Source: Kocuria dechangensis (GTDB lineage: Bacteria; Actinomycetota; Actinomycetes; Actinomycetales; Micrococcaceae). From it: a stretch of 64,000 nucleotides of DNA. Each line of letters opens with the position of its first letter. The first letter of the stretch is position 1. Where the stretch lies: assembly GCF_014636775.1 (NCBI RefSeq), contig NZ_BMEQ01000007.1, positions 112,587-176,586 of the forward strand. Reading direction: 5' to 3'. The notes under the pieces are model-generated. The model worked only from the letters and a program-made list of their open reading frames with translations, searched no databases and was not told the origin of the DNA. Positions 9,637-18,940 of the stretch are shown here, one piece after another. The translations under genes and the position numbers were made by a program.

Positions 9637-9684
9637 ACCGCCGTGGTCCACCGCGCCGGAACGGACACGGTGGACCACGGCGGT
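9637..9684. promoter_or_regulatory. 17-bp perfect inverted repeat before topA
   Basis: The arms at 9637-9653 and 9668-9684 are perfectly complementary (left arm ACCGCCGTGGTCCACCG), separated by 14 nt. It lies between the upstream PPOX gene and the topA start, about 100 bp before the GTG. On the minus strand a possible -10 (TATGGT) follows immediately after the inner arm. The hairpin could terminate the PPOX transcript or act as an operator or structured leader for topA; no U-tract follows it, so a classical terminator is not certain. Confidence 0.6.
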
Positions 9685-9750
9685 CGCGGACCCGGGCTCT
9701 GCGCCGGCGCCGGGGACCGGGCCGGCGGGCTCACGGCTCGGGCGCGCTGC

Positions 9751-10188
9751 TCAGACCGGGAAGCGCTCGGGCTCCTCGCCGATCGTGAACTCGCGGCCGG
9801 TGGCGTTCTCCACGTCGATCACCACGTAGTTGTACTTGAGCGTGGGCGCCCACGGCTTGAGCGGCAGCTCCTCGGCGGCGTCGATCTCCGCGCGGGTCTC
9901 GAGCCGGCGGGCCTTGCCGTGGACCACCACGGAGCGCACGACGTGGTCCTCGGAGACCTCGTCGATCTCGAAGGCGACCTGGTCGTTGACGATGAGGCTC
10001 GAGAGCTTGGTCCCCTGGGCGGTGCGGAAGTACAGCTTGTGCTGGTGCACCACGTAGTTCACCGGGAAGATGTCCACGAGGCCGGCGGCCTCCACCGCCA
10101 GGCGGCCGTACGGGTGCTTCTCCAGGAGCTGCCAGACGGTCTCCCGGTCGAGGTTCTTGATGGGGTTGAGGTTCTCACCGATGCTCAT
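9751..10188 (-). CDS. PPOX-fold flavin-binding family protein
   Basis: 145-residue pyridoxamine-5'-phosphate-oxidase-fold (split-barrel) protein of the Pyridox_ox_2-like group. Typical pieces are GRLAVEAAGLVDIFPVNY, LYFRTAQGTKLSSL and the central VAFEIDEV strand with SVVVHGKARRL. Such proteins bind FMN or F420, and many have unknown substrates; true PNPOx activity is unlikely because PLP-site residues are not evident. ATG at 10188 is preceded by a G-rich SD. It is a paralogue of the gene at 12910-13362 (shared FRTAQGTKL and ITPINLV/FPVNYVV patterns), with two unrelated genes between them. Confidence 0.85.
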   Translation of the reverse strand: MSIGENLNPIKNLDRETVWQLLEKHPYGRLAVEAAGLVDIFPVNYVVHQHKLYFRTAQGTKLSSLIVNDQVAFEIDEVSEDHVVRSVVVHGKARRLETRAEIDAAEELPLKPWAPTLKYNYVVIDVENATGREFTIGEEPERFPV

Positions 10189-10248
10189 GCCCCCAGTCTT
10201 CCACTCCGGCCCCGGCGACACCCGCCTCCTACGTCCGCGTAACCTCTG

Positions 10249-11895
10249 TTACGCCGCGGGTCCGGGCTCGGGGACCAGGAAGCCGTCGACGACGAGCCGG
10301 CGCACCTCGGCCTCCAGGCGCGGGGCCTCGTCGCCCTCCCACCCGAGGAGGGCGGCGAGGGCGCCGAGGATCTGGCGGGCGCTCAGCTCGCCGTCGCACG
10401 CGCCCGCGAACCCGGCCGCCTCGCTGCTCAGGACCACGGTGCGGCGCAGGCCGGCGCCCTGGCGGAGCAGGATCACCCCGGGGTGCTCGGCGCCCGGGCG
10501 CTGGTGGCGCTCCTCGGTGACGTCCTCGGCCGCCACGAGGTGGGCGTCCAGCCAGTCCCCGGGGTGCTCCGCCAGCCAGTCGGCGCGCGCCCACGCGGCG
10601 GCGAGCGCGGGAGCCAGCGGCTGCTGGACCGGGTGCGGGACGTGCTCGAACCGGCGCAGCGCGCCGTCGCCGGAGCGCTGCGCCGCGGGCCGGCGCAGCC
10701 GGATCATCCCGAAGCCGACGGCCTCGACCCGCCGGGCGGCGAAGTCGTCGAGGTAGGCGCGGTAGGCCTGCTCGTAGTGCTCCCGGTCCCGCTGCTCGGC
10801 GGCGTCCCGCAGCCAGGTCTCGGCGTACTCCTCCGGGGAGACGAGCTCGCGCTGGATCCACCACGTGTCGATCCCCTCCGGCACCCACTCGCCGGGGCGG
10901 CGCATCCACCGGCCGGCCGCGGGCACGGGCTCGCCGTCGGCGTGCTCCGGGCCGAGCACCTCCCAGTTGCCGAGCAGGTGGGCGGTCGCCCCGGGGGCCA
11001 TGACCCCGGGCAGCCCGCGGACCAGCGTGGACACGATCCGGTCCCCCGGCAGGCCGCCGTCCCGGTAGGTGAAGCGGTCCTCCGGGCTCTCCCCCGCCGG
11101 GCGCGGGGTGATGACGAACGGCGGGTTGGAGACCACCAGGTCGAACTCCTCGCCGCGCACCGGCTCGAGCAGGGAGCCCAGCCGCAGGTCCACCCGGTCC
11201 TCCGGCCGCTCCGGGTCGATGCCGAGGGCCGCCGCGTTGAGCAGGAGGTTGAACCGCGTGAAGCCGAGCGCCCGGTCCGAGACGTCGGTGGCGGTGACGC
11301 GGCGCGCGTGGGCGAGCAGGTGGAAGGTCTGGATCCCGCAGCCCGTGCCGAGGTCCAGGGCGCGGCCGACGGGTCGGCGGTCGGTGGTCTGGGCGAGGGT
11401 CAGGGAGGCCTGGCCGATGCCCAGCACGTGGTCCCGGCGCAGCACGCCCGGCCGCTGGGCCGCGCCGGGGTCGCTGGCCACGTACAGCTCCGTGCCGTCG
11501 TCGGCGGCGTACGGGCGCAGGTCCACGACGGCGCTCAGGCCCCCGGCCGTCTCCTCGACGAGCCCCAGCCGGACCAGCTGCCCGGGCGTCACGGGGGCGA
11601 GGGCGTCCGCGAGGACCTCCCCGTGGACGGGGCGGCCCAGCAGGAACAGGACGACGACGCCGGCCAGGCCTCGGCCCTCCCCCGGCGTCTCCAGCAGGGG
11701 CTCGAGCACGCGCAGGGCCGGCACGGCCTGGTCCCGCTCGAGCGCCGCCGTCGCGGCGGGCCCGAGCAGCTGCGCCACGCCGTCGTGGGTGAAGCCCGTG
11801 CGGCGCAGGCCCGCGTGCAGGGCGGCCAGCAGGGCAGGGTCGTCGGAGACCGGGGTCCCGGGGACCCGGGAGAACCCGGGGGCGTCCGTGGTCAT
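10249..11895 (-). CDS. Class I SAM-dependent methyltransferase with NPPF motif
   Basis: 548 residues. A winged-helix-like N-terminal region (about 1-150) is followed by a Rossmann methyltransferase core with SAM motif I LDLGTGCG (180-187), the acidic loop VTATDVSD, and the catalytic motif NPPF (257-260) typical of N6-adenine or glutamine amide methylation (PrmC/RlmF/TaqI type). A C-terminal domain of about 200 residues follows. This architecture is widespread in actinobacteria as an uncharacterised methyltransferase; rRNA or protein glutamine could be the target. ATG at 11895 overlaps the stop of the upstream trhO gene (ATGA), so the two are coupled. Confidence 0.88.
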   Translation of the reverse strand: MTTDAPGFSRVPGTPVSDDPALLAALHAGLRRTGFTHDGVAQLLGPAATAALERDQAVPALRVLEPLLETPGEGRGLAGVVVLFLLGRPVHGEVLADALAPVTPGQLVRLGLVEETAGGLSAVVDLRPYAADDGTELYVASDPGAAQRPGVLRRDHVLGIGQASLTLAQTTDRRPVGRALDLGTGCGIQTFHLLAHARRVTATDVSDRALGFTRFNLLLNAAALGIDPERPEDRVDLRLGSLLEPVRGEEFDLVVSNPPFVITPRPAGESPEDRFTYRDGGLPGDRIVSTLVRGLPGVMAPGATAHLLGNWEVLGPEHADGEPVPAAGRWMRRPGEWVPEGIDTWWIQRELVSPEEYAETWLRDAAEQRDREHYEQAYRAYLDDFAARRVEAVGFGMIRLRRPAAQRSGDGALRRFEHVPHPVQQPLAPALAAAWARADWLAEHPGDWLDAHLVAAEDVTEERHQRPGAEHPGVILLRQGAGLRRTVVLSSEAAGFAGACDGELSARQILGALAALLGWEGDEAPRLEAEVRRLVVDGFLVPEPGPAA

Positions 11896-12863
11896 CTGCT
11901 GCTCCTCGTCCGCCGCGCGTCGTGCTGCGGGTCGTGCTGGGGGTCGTGGTGGAGGTCGTGCTGGACCTCGTCGTCGGGGGCGGTGCCGCACCCGGTGGGG
12001 CAGGTGAGGTCCGGGTGCTCGTCGAGGCACCCCGGGCACGCGAGGACCAGCGCGCGGCAGGTCCGGTCCGCGCAGTTGACGAAGCTGTTGGCGGGGGCCC
12101 CGCAGCGCTCGCAGCTCCCGATCGTGACGGCCTCGGGGGAGAACTCCACGTGCATGCGGCGGTCGAAGACGTAGAGGGAGCCCTCCCACAGGCCCCGGTC
12201 CCCGCGCTCGCGGCCGTACTCGGCGATGCCGCCGTCGAGCTGGTAGACCTCCTCGAAGCCTCGGCGGCGCATCAGGGCGGAGAGCACCTCGCAGCGGATC
12301 CCGCCGGTGCAGTAGGTGACGACCGGCCGGGACTTGAGGTGGTCGTACTTGCCGGAGTCCAGCTCGGCCACGAAGTCCCGGGTGTGGGCGACGTCCGGGA
12401 CCACGGCGCCGCGGAAGCGGCCGATCCGCGCCTCGTGGGCGTTGCGGCCGTCGAAGAACACCACCTCCTCGCCGCGGCGGGCCACCAGCTCGTCGACCTC
12501 CGCCGGGCGCAGCCGGGTGCCGCCCCCGACCACGCCGTGCTCGTCGACCTCCAGCTCGCCGGGCGCGCCGAAGGAGACGAGCTCGTCGCGGACCTTGACC
12601 GACAGCCGCGGGAAGTCCTCCGCGGAGCCGTCCGACCACTTGAACACCATGTCGCGCAGGCCGGGGTGGGAGCGGGTCGTGCGCACGTACTGCTTGACCG
12701 CGCCGACCTCACCGCCCACGGTGCCGTTGAGGCCGTGCGGGGAGACGATGATCCGTCCCCGCAGCCCCAGCCCCTCGCACAGGGCGCGCTGCCAGAGCAC
12801 GACCGCTTCGGGGTCGGGGAGGGGTGTGAAGACGTAGTGCAGGACGATCCGGTGCTGGGCCAC
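11892..12863 (-). CDS. trhO: tRNA uridine-34 hydroxylase, rhodanese family
   Basis: 323 residues. O2-dependent hydroxylation of U34 in tRNAs to 5-hydroxyuridine (TrhO/YceA). The N-terminal acylphosphatase-like domain (about 1-95, with [11 protein letters not shown]) is followed by a rhodanese domain with active-site loop YCTGGIRCE (Cys185, Cys191). A C-terminal cysteine-rich stretch (CERC, CADRTC, CPGC, CPTGC) probably binds zinc. The extreme C-terminus is unusual: a low-complexity HDPQ/HDLH repeat encoded by a 12-bp tandem repeat. It overlaps the methyltransferase gene by 4 nt, which hints at a joint role in RNA modification, though this is inference. Confidence 0.93.
   Translation of the reverse strand: MAQHRIVLHYVFTPLPDPEAVVLWQRALCEGLGLRGRIIVSPHGLNGTVGGEVGAVKQYVRTTRSHPGLRDMVFKWSDGSAEDFPRLSVKVRDELVSFGAPGELEVDEHGVVGGGTRLRPAEVDELVARRGEEVVFFDGRNAHEARIGRFRGAVVPDVAHTRDFVAELDSGKYDHLKSRPVVTYCTGGIRCEVLSALMRRRGFEEVYQLDGGIAEYGRERGDRGLWEGSLYVFDRRMHVEFSPEAVTIGSCERCGAPANSFVNCADRTCRALVLACPGCLDEHPDLTCPTGCGTAPDDEVQHDLHHDPQHDPQHDARRTRSSR
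11919..11966. repeat. 12-bp tandem repeat inside trhO 3' end
   Basis: Four contiguous 12-bp units on the plus strand: GTCGTGCTGCGG, GTCGTGCTGGGG, GTCGTGGTGGAG, GTCGTGCTGGAC. Read on the minus strand they encode a His/Asp/Gln/Pro tetrapeptide repeat ([16 protein letters not shown]) near the TrhO C-terminus. In-frame slippage would change the copy number without breaking the gene. Confidence 0.8.
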
Positions 12864-12909
12864 CGACCCAGGCTACAAGCCGCGGGCCGGCCCCGGTCAC
12901 CGCGCGGGG

Positions 12910-13362
12910 TCAGTGGCCGAGGTGGAACAGCCGGCCGGTGACCTTGACGGGGGTGACCTCGACGTACTCGAGCTTGGTGGTCTCGAGCCAGGGCCGCAGG
13001 GGCAGCTCGTCCACGCGGCGGGTCTCCTCGGGGTCGGTGAGCAGGCGGGCGGTGCCGCGCACGATCACGGACCACGCCTCCCCGCCCTGGGCGTGGTCGA
13101 CCTGGACGGCCACGTGCTCGTTGAGGATCAGGTGCAGCAGCTTGGTGCCCTGGGCGGTGCGGAAGTAGATCTTCTCGTCGTCGGCCACGAGGTTGATCGG
13201 GGTGATCTCGATCTCGTCCCCGTCCATGGTGGCGATCCGGCCGAAGCGGGCGCTGTAGAGGTGCTCCCAGCACTGCTCGGCGGTGAGCTCCGTGACCGGA
13301 GGCCGGTGCATCTGCGCCTCCTTCTCGGGGTTGTGCCCGGAGATGTTCATGGGGTTGCTCAT
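12910..13362 (-). CDS. PPOX-fold flavin-binding family protein, second copy
   Basis: 150 residues, split-barrel PPOX fold. Diagnostic segments are FGRIATMDGDEIEITPINLV, YFRTAQGTKLLHL, VAVQVDH and SVIVRGTARLL. It is a paralogue of the protein at 9751-10188. The start at 13362 is chosen because the upstream in-frame reading is arginine/serine-rich and not protein-like; no strong SD is visible. Likely FMN- or F420-binding; the substrate is unknown. Confidence 0.84.
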   Translation of the reverse strand: MSNPMNISGHNPEKEAQMHRPPVTELTAEQCWEHLYSARFGRIATMDGDEIEITPINLVADDEKIYFRTAQGTKLLHLILNEHVAVQVDHAQGGEAWSVIVRGTARLLTDPEETRRVDELPLRPWLETTKLEYVEVTPVKVTGRLFHLGH

Positions 13363-13577
13363 GGCGCCATTCTGGCACGCGGTCCCTCCGGAGGTGACGC
13401 GTGTCTCCTCCGTGACCACCGCGAGGACCCGCCCCCTCCGGGAACAGGCTCGACCGCTGCACGACCGCGTGCCACGGGGCTCGCTGGAGGAGACCGTCGG
13501 AACCATGGGCCGGGCGGGCCCCTCCTGAGCTCCTCCCGCATAGGCTGGGGCTCCGGCATCACCCGAGGAGCAGTCAG

Positions 13578-15410
13578 ATGAGCACCAGCCCCCAGCAGCA
13601 CGACCTCTCCGGCCGGCCGGCCGGGCACCGGGCCGGCGGCGGAGCCGGACGGGCCCCGGCGTGGTGGTCCGACGCCGTCGTCTACCAGATCTACCCCCGG
13701 TCCTTCGCCGACTCCGACGGTGACGGGATCGGCGACCTCGGCGGGATCATCGCCCACCTCGACCACCTGCAGGCCCTGGGCGTGGACGTCGTGTGGCTCT
13801 CGCCCGTCTACCGGTCCCCGCAGGACGACAACGGCTACGACATCAGCGACTACCAGGACATCGACCCCGTCTTCGGGACCCTCCAGCAGTTCGACGAGCT
13901 GCTGGCGGCGGTGCACGACCGGGGCATGAAGCTGGTGATGGACCTGGTGGTCAACCACACCTCCGACGAGCACCCCTGGTTCGTCGAGTCCCGCTCGTCC
14001 CCGGACTCGCCCAAGCGCGACTGGTACTGGTGGCGGAAGCCCCGGCCGGGCATGGCGGCCGGCGCCCCCGGTGCGGAGCCGACGAACTGGCACAGCTTCT
14101 TCTCCGGCTCCGCGTGGGAACTCGACGAGGACAGCGGCGAGTACTACCTGCACCTGTTCTCCCGCAAGCAGCCGGACCTCAACTGGGAGAACCCCGAGGT
14201 CCGCCGGGCGGTCTACGCCATGATGGGCTGGTGGCTGGACCGCGGGGTCGACGGCTTCCGGATGGACGTGATCAACATGATCAGCAAGGACGTCACCGCC
14301 GACGGGCACCTGCACGACGGCCGTCCCGTGCCCGGCTCGCCATACGGCGACGGGTCGGACTCCTACATCTGCGGGCCCCGCATCCACGAGTTCCTCCAGG
14401 AGATGCACCGGGAGGTCTTCGCGCACCGGAGCGCCGAGCTCATCACCGTGGGCGAGATGCCCGGTGTCACCGTGGAGGAGGCTCGGCTGTTCACCGACCC
14501 GGCCCGCGCGGAGGTCGACATGGTCTTCCAGTTCGAGCACGTCGGCCTCGACCACGGCCCCGGCGGCAAGTTCGATCCCCGCCCGCTGCGCCTGACGGAT
14601 CTGAAGGCCTCGCTGGGGCGCTGGCAGGAGGGCCTGGAGGAGGTGGGCTGGAACAGCCTGTACTGGAACAACCACGACCAGCCCCGCGTGGTCTCCCGCT
14701 TCGGCGACGACGGTCCCGCCCACCGGGTCGCCTCGGCGACCTGCCTGGCGACGCTGCTGCACCTGCACCGGGGCACCCCCTACGTGTACCAGGGCGAGGA
14801 GCTGGGCATGACCAACGCCCCGTTCACCGCCATCGAGGACTTCCGCGACATCGAGTCGATCAACCACTACCGCCACGCCGTGGCCGCCGGGACCGATCCG
14901 GCGGCGGTGCTGGCGGGCCTGCGCTGGACGGGACGGGACAACGCCCGCACCCCCGTGCAGTGGACCGCCGGGGAGAACGCAGGGTTCACCACCGGGACCC
15001 CGTGGATCCCGGTCCACCCGAACCACGACGTCGTCAACGCCGAGACGGAGCACGCGGACCCGGACTCGGTCTTCCACCACTACCGGCGCCTGATCGGGCT
15101 GCGGCACACCGAGCCCGTGGTCGTCCACGGCGACTTCACGATGCTGGTCCCGGACCACGAGCAGGTCTACGCCTTCACCCGGCGCCTGGGAGAGGTGGAG
15201 CTGCTGGTGGTCGCCAACGTCTCGGGGCGGGAGGTCCGCCCGGACCTCCCGGACGCCGACGCGTGGGCCGGGACCGAGGTGCTGCTGACCAATCTCCCCG
15301 CCGACGGCTCCGCGCGGGACCCGTTCCTCCTGCGCCCCTGGGAGGCCCGCGTGCACCGCCGGACCAGCGGCGCAGCGCTGACGGGGCCCACCCGGGCGCG
15401 GAGCTCCTGA
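13578..15410 (+). CDS. GH13 alpha-glucosidase, oligo-1,6-glucosidase type
   Basis: 610-residue cytoplasmic glycoside hydrolase family 13 enzyme; no signal peptide. Calcium-site loop DSDGDGIGDL is near 45-54. Conserved region I is DLVVNHTSD. The nucleophile is Asp230 in GFRMDVINMISK, the acid/base is Glu293 in TVGEM, and the transition-state stabiliser is Asp367 in NNHDQPR. The VIN(M)ISK sequence after the nucleophile is typical of oligo-1,6-glucosidase / MalL-like enzymes cleaving isomaltose, sucrose or trehalose-type links; exact specificity cannot be read. A CCCGAGGAG ribosome site precedes the ATG. No transporter or LacI regulator lies nearby, so it stands alone. Confidence 0.93.
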   Translation: MSTSPQQHDLSGRPAGHRAGGGAGRAPAWWSDAVVYQIYPRSFADSDGDGIGDLGGIIAHLDHLQALGVDVVWLSPVYRSPQDDNGYDISDYQDIDPVFGTLQQFDELLAAVHDRGMKLVMDLVVNHTSDEHPWFVESRSSPDSPKRDWYWWRKPRPGMAAGAPGAEPTNWHSFFSGSAWELDEDSGEYYLHLFSRKQPDLNWENPEVRRAVYAMMGWWLDRGVDGFRMDVINMISKDVTADGHLHDGRPVPGSPYGDGSDSYICGPRIHEFLQEMHREVFAHRSAELITVGEMPGVTVEEARLFTDPARAEVDMVFQFEHVGLDHGPGGKFDPRPLRLTDLKASLGRWQEGLEEVGWNSLYWNNHDQPRVVSRFGDDGPAHRVASATCLATLLHLHRGTPYVYQGEELGMTNAPFTAIEDFRDIESINHYRHAVAAGTDPAAVLAGLRWTGRDNARTPVQWTAGENAGFTTGTPWIPVHPNHDVVNAETEHADPDSVFHHYRRLIGLRHTEPVVVHGDFTMLVPDHEQVYAFTRRLGEVELLVVANVSGREVRPDLPDADAWAGTEVLLTNLPADGSARDPFLLRPWEARVHRRTSGAALTGPTRARSS

Positions 15411-15495
15411 CCGCCCTCCAGGGCCTCCGCCCCGGAGCCCGCCGCCCCGGACCCCGCGGGCGGGGCCTCCCGGGCGGCGGTGGCACAATGAACCG

Positions 15496-17838
15496 GTGCT
15501 GTCCTCCGACCACGCCTCCCTGATCCCCCTGCTCGGCCGCGGCGACGCGCCGGAGCAGGTGCGGCACGTCCGGGAGATCCCGGACCGGGACGCGGTCACC
15601 GCGCCGTGGCCGGAGCACCTGCACCCGGACGTCGTGGGCGCGTACGAGCGGCTCGGGGTGCACCGGCCCTACCTCCACCAGGTCCAGGCGATGCTCGCGC
15701 CCCGCCACGTGGTGGTCGCGACCGGGACCGCGTCCGGGAAGTCCCTCGCGTACCAGGCGCCCGTGGCCGACGCCGTGCACCGCGGCCGGCTCGCGGCGCT
15801 GGCGAACCCCGGCATGATCCACCACCCCGACGAGGCGACCGCTCTCTACCTCTCCCCCACCAAGGCCCTGGCCGTGGACCAGCTCGGGGGGCTGGAGGCC
15901 CTCGGCCTGCCCACCCTGCGCGCCGCGACCTACGACGGGGACACGGACCCGGCCGAGCGCCGGTGGGTGCGCGACCACGCGGACGTGGTGCTGTGCAACC
16001 CGGACATGCTGCACTACGGGGTGCTGCCCAACCACGCGCGGTGGTCCCGGTTCTTCCGCCGGCTGAAGTACGTGGTGGTCGACGAGGCGCACTCCTACCG
16101 TGGGGTCTTCGGCTCCCACGTGGCCAACCTCATGCGGCGGCTGCGCCGGATCTGCCGGAGGTACGGGGCCGACCCGGTGTTCGTCGGGGCGTCCGCGACG
16201 TCCTCCGCACCGCACGCCTCCTTCGCCCGGCTCATCGGCGCCCCGGAGGCCGAGGTGACGCCGGTGACGACGGACTTCTCCCCGCACGGGCCCGTGACCG
16301 TGGTGCTGTGGGAGCCCGAGCCGACGGGCGGGGTCGGCGAGAACGACGCCCCCGTGCGCCGCACCGCCGTGGCCGAGGCGGCCGACATGCTCACGGACCT
16401 CGTGCTGCACCAGGTCCGCACCATCGCGTTCATCAAGTCCAGGCGCGGGGCGGAGACCATCGCCCAGATCGCCCACCGCCAGCTCGAGGAGGTCGACGCC
16501 TCGCTCGCCCACCGGGTGGCCGCGTACCGCTCCGGCTTCCTGCCCGAGGAGCGGCGGGCCCTCGAGGAGGCGCTGCGGGACGGCCGCCTGCTCGGCATCG
16601 CCAGCACGTCCGCGCTCGAGCTGGGGATCGACGTGGCGGGCCTGGACGCGGTGGTCGTGGCCGGGTGGCCCGGCACGAGGGCGTCGTTCTTCCAGCAGAT
16701 CGGCCGCGCCGGCAGGGCGGGGCAGGAGGCGCTGGCCGCGTTCGTGGCCGGCGACGACCCCCTCGACACCTACCTCGTGAACCACCCGGAGGCGATCTTC
16801 GACGTGGACGTCGAGGCGACCGTGTTCGACCCCTCCAACCCGTACGTCCTGGCCCCGCACCTGTGCGCGGCGGCGGCCGAGCAGCCGTTGCGGGCGGAGG
16901 AGGTCGCCGCCTTCGGGCCCACGGCGGCCGAGGTCCTCGAGTCCCTGGCGCGCGCCGGGCACCTGCGCCGCCGACCGACCGGATGGTTCTGGACCCGTGC
17001 GGAGTCCGCGGCGGGCATGGTCTCCCTCCGGTCCGACGGCGGAGGGCCGATCCGCATCATCGAGACGGGCACCGGCCTGGTGCTCGGCACGATGGACTCC
17101 CCACAGTCCCACTACCAGGCCCATCCCGGGGCGGTGTACGTGCACCAGGGCCGCACCTACATCGTGGACGAGCTCAACGAGGCCGACCACTACGCCGCCG
17201 TGACCCGCGCGCACCCCGACTTCTACACCACCGCCCGGGACGTCACCCAGGTCAGCGTCGTGGCCGAGGAGCGCGCGGAATGCTGGGGGCCCGTCACGGT
17301 GCACTTCGGGCAGGTCCAGGTGACGACGAAGGTCGTGTCCTTCCAGCGCAAGGCCGTGATCTCCAACGAGGTGCTGGGCGAGGAGCCGCTGGAGCTGGAG
17401 GCCCGGGACCTGTTCACGAAGTCCGTGTGGTTCACCGTGCCGCAGCCGGTGATGGCCGGCGCGGGGATCGAGGAGCCCGACGTGCCCGGCTCGCTGCACG
17501 CCGCGGAGCACGCGGCGATCGGCCTGCTGCCCCTCGTGGCGTCGTGCGACCGGTGGGACGTGGGCGGGCTGTCCACGGCGCTGCACGCCGACACGGAGCT
17601 GCCCACCGTGTTCGTCTACGACGGGCACCCCGGCGGCGCGGGCTTCGCGGAGCGCGGCTACGGCACCGCCGTGGGCTGGCTGCGCGCCACCCGGGACGCG
17701 ATCACCTCCTGCGAGTGCGAGCACGGGTGCCCCTCGTGCGTGCAGTCCCCCAAGTGCGGCAACCGCAACAACCCCCTGGACAAGCAGGGCGCCGTGAAGC
17801 TGATCGACGCGCTGCTGCGGGACGCGCCGGGAGGCTGA
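15496..17838 (+). CDS. DEAD/DEAH-box helicase with C-terminal DUF1998, MrfA-like
   Basis: 780-residue superfamily 2 helicase. Walker A ATGTASGKS lies at 75-83 and DEAH at 196-199. Helicase C has the QQIGRAGRAG motif VI. A C-terminal DUF1998/MZB zinc module has the cysteines of CECEHGCPSCVQSPKC (739-754). This is the YprA/MrfA architecture; B. subtilis MrfA repairs mitomycin C damage, and mycobacterial Rv3649 is the syntenic homologue. The GTG start at 15496 is set by the frame. It converges on Tad locus 1, the neighbourhood for which TIGR families are named 'helicase/secretion neighborhood'. Functional linkage between them is unproven. Confidence 0.94.
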   Translation: MLSSDHASLIPLLGRGDAPEQVRHVREIPDRDAVTAPWPEHLHPDVVGAYERLGVHRPYLHQVQAMLAPRHVVVATGTASGKSLAYQAPVADAVHRGRLAALANPGMIHHPDEATALYLSPTKALAVDQLGGLEALGLPTLRAATYDGDTDPAERRWVRDHADVVLCNPDMLHYGVLPNHARWSRFFRRLKYVVVDEAHSYRGVFGSHVANLMRRLRRICRRYGADPVFVGASATSSAPHASFARLIGAPEAEVTPVTTDFSPHGPVTVVLWEPEPTGGVGENDAPVRRTAVAEAADMLTDLVLHQVRTIAFIKSRRGAETIAQIAHRQLEEVDASLAHRVAAYRSGFLPEERRALEEALRDGRLLGIASTSALELGIDVAGLDAVVVAGWPGTRASFFQQIGRAGRAGQEALAAFVAGDDPLDTYLVNHPEAIFDVDVEATVFDPSNPYVLAPHLCAAAAEQPLRAEEVAAFGPTAAEVLESLARAGHLRRRPTGWFWTRAESAAGMVSLRSDGGGPIRIIETGTGLVLGTMDSPQSHYQAHPGAVYVHQGRTYIVDELNEADHYAAVTRAHPDFYTTARDVTQVSVVAEERAECWGPVTVHFGQVQVTTKVVSFQRKAVISNEVLGEEPLELEARDLFTKSVWFTVPQPVMAGAGIEEPDVPGSLHAAEHAAIGLLPLVASCDRWDVGGLSTALHADTELPTVFVYDGHPGGAGFAERGYGTAVGWLRATRDAITSCECEHGCPSCVQSPKCGNRNNPLDKQGAVKLIDALLRDAPGG

Positions 17839-17842
17839 GCGC

Positions 17843-18292
17843 TCACGGGGCATCGGCGGCCTCCGGCGGGCCGGCCCGGGAGACCCCGGTGGCCGGGCCG
17901 AGCCGGGCCAGGGGGCCGGCGAGGTCGACGGCGGTGCGCACGTCCACCACCACGCGCTCCGGCTCCACCAGGCGGCACACGACCAGCTCGGCTCCATTGT
18001 CCCGGGCCACGCGCGCGGCCGTCCCGCACGGATCGCCCGCCACGAGACCGCGGGCCGTGTCCGCGGCGGCCAGCGCGGCGAGGTCGGCGGCCTTGCCCGC
18101 CCGGTGCGCCGCGACCCCCGCCTGGGCCAGCATCAGCACGGCGAGCAGCAGTGCGCCCAGGACCATGGCGAGGGTCAGCGCGTGCACGCTGCCGCTGCCC
18201 GTGTCCCCGTCCCTGTCCCCACCCCTCTCCCTGCCTCGCCCCCGCGGCCCCGGTTCCGCCGAGGGCCGGCCGGGACCGGCGGGCTCAGCCAC
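17843..18292 (-). CDS. Rv3654c-like TadE-family protein
   Basis: 149 residues. A short Arg/Gly-rich N-terminus is followed by one hydrophobic helix (about 36-62, LTLAMVLGALLLAVLMLAQ) and an alanine-rich periplasmic part with two cysteines (DPCGTAARV, VVCRLVEP) that could form a disulfide. It matches the 'helicase/secretion neighborhood TadE-like' family by context and pattern. Its start overlaps the end of the upstream TadE-like gene by 8 nt. It is the last gene of Tad locus 1 and ends 4 bp from the convergent helicase gene. A probable pseudopilin or minor secreted component. Confidence 0.85.
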   Translation of the reverse strand: MAEPAGPGRPSAEPGPRGRGRERGGDRDGDTGSGSVHALTLAMVLGALLLAVLMLAQAGVAAHRAGKAADLAALAAADTARGLVAGDPCGTAARVARDNGAELVVCRLVEPERVVVDVRTAVDLAGPLARLGPATGVSRAGPPEAADAP

Positions 18293-18728
18293 CGGCCCCG
18301 GCCGAGGAGTCGGCCCCCTCGGTCGAGGCGGAGGCCTCGGCGCGGAGCTCCCAGCCGCCCCACGTGCCGAGGATCCCCGGCGCCGGGCCGGAGACGGTCA
18401 CCGTGACCGTCCCGCGGTCCTGCCCCAGGCGCACGGCGGCGCTGTCCCCGGCGACACGGGCGGCGGTGGCACGGACGACCGCGGAGGCCTCGCCGCGCGC
18501 CGCGGCCCGGGCGGAGGCCCGCGCCGCCTCCTCGTAGCGGATCAGGGTCATGCCGGAGGCCCCGGCCGCGAGCAGGGCGGCCAGCAGCAGGACGAGCGCG
18601 GGCAGCAGGACAGCGGTCTCGGCGGTGACGACGCCGTCGTCGGCCGGGAGCGGACACGGGGAAGGGACGCTCCGGTGCCGGCCGGGCGGGACGCCGCCGG
18701 GCACGGGGCGGAAGGGGACGGCTGTCAT
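18285..18728 (-). CDS. TadE-family pseudopilin, Rv3655c-like
   Basis: 147 residues. The prepilin-like junction is VVTAETAVLLPALVLLLAALL: a glutamate five residues into the processed segment before a long hydrophobic helix, as in TadE pseudopilins. The remaining domain is small and beta-rich (GTVTVTVSG). It starts at ATG 18728 behind GAGGAG. It lies downstream of the DUF4244 pilin-like gene, separated by about 200 bp of repetitive GC-rich sequence, and overlaps the next TadE-like gene. It probably assembles with locus 1 machinery (TadA/TadB/TadC at 19463-22175). Confidence 0.86.
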   Translation of the reverse strand: MTAVPFRPVPGGVPPGRHRSVPSPCPLPADDGVVTAETAVLLPALVLLLAALLAAGASGMTLIRYEEAARASARAAARGEASAVVRATAARVAGDSAAVRLGQDRGTVTVTVSGPAPGILGTWGGWELRAEASASTEGADSSAGAGG

Positions 18729-18900
18729 GACGGGCTCCTCAGGATCGGGGGCGGACCCGGACGGATCGGGACGGGATCAGGACGGATCGGAACGGATCGC
18801 GGCCGGGCGGGCCGGAACAGGGCAGCAGCGGGCAGGGCGGGGCCGGGACGGCGCCGAGCCGGCGGGGCCCGCGACGACGGTTCGCGCCACGGGCTCCGCC

Positions 18901-18940
18901 CGCTCAGGCGCTCAGCCGCTCAGGCGCTCAGCCGCTCAGA
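18901..18940. repeat. 8-bp CGCTCAGN tandem repeat over a stop codon
   Basis: Five contiguous 8-bp units of CGCTCAG plus G, C or A; the first four form two perfect copies of CGCTCAGGCGCTCAGC. The unit nearest the DUF4244 gene supplies its TGA stop (18936-18938). On the minus strand each unit contributes a TGA, and because the period is 8 the TGAs fall in all three frames just after the gene. The wider gap 18729-18935 also has imperfect GGATCGGGAC-type repeats and no gene. Confidence 0.7.

Noticed and set aside
9451..9678. Longer topA start at ATG 9678
   Set aside because: The added 47 residues are not protein-like and run through the inverted repeat; the GTG at 9537 has a proper SD.
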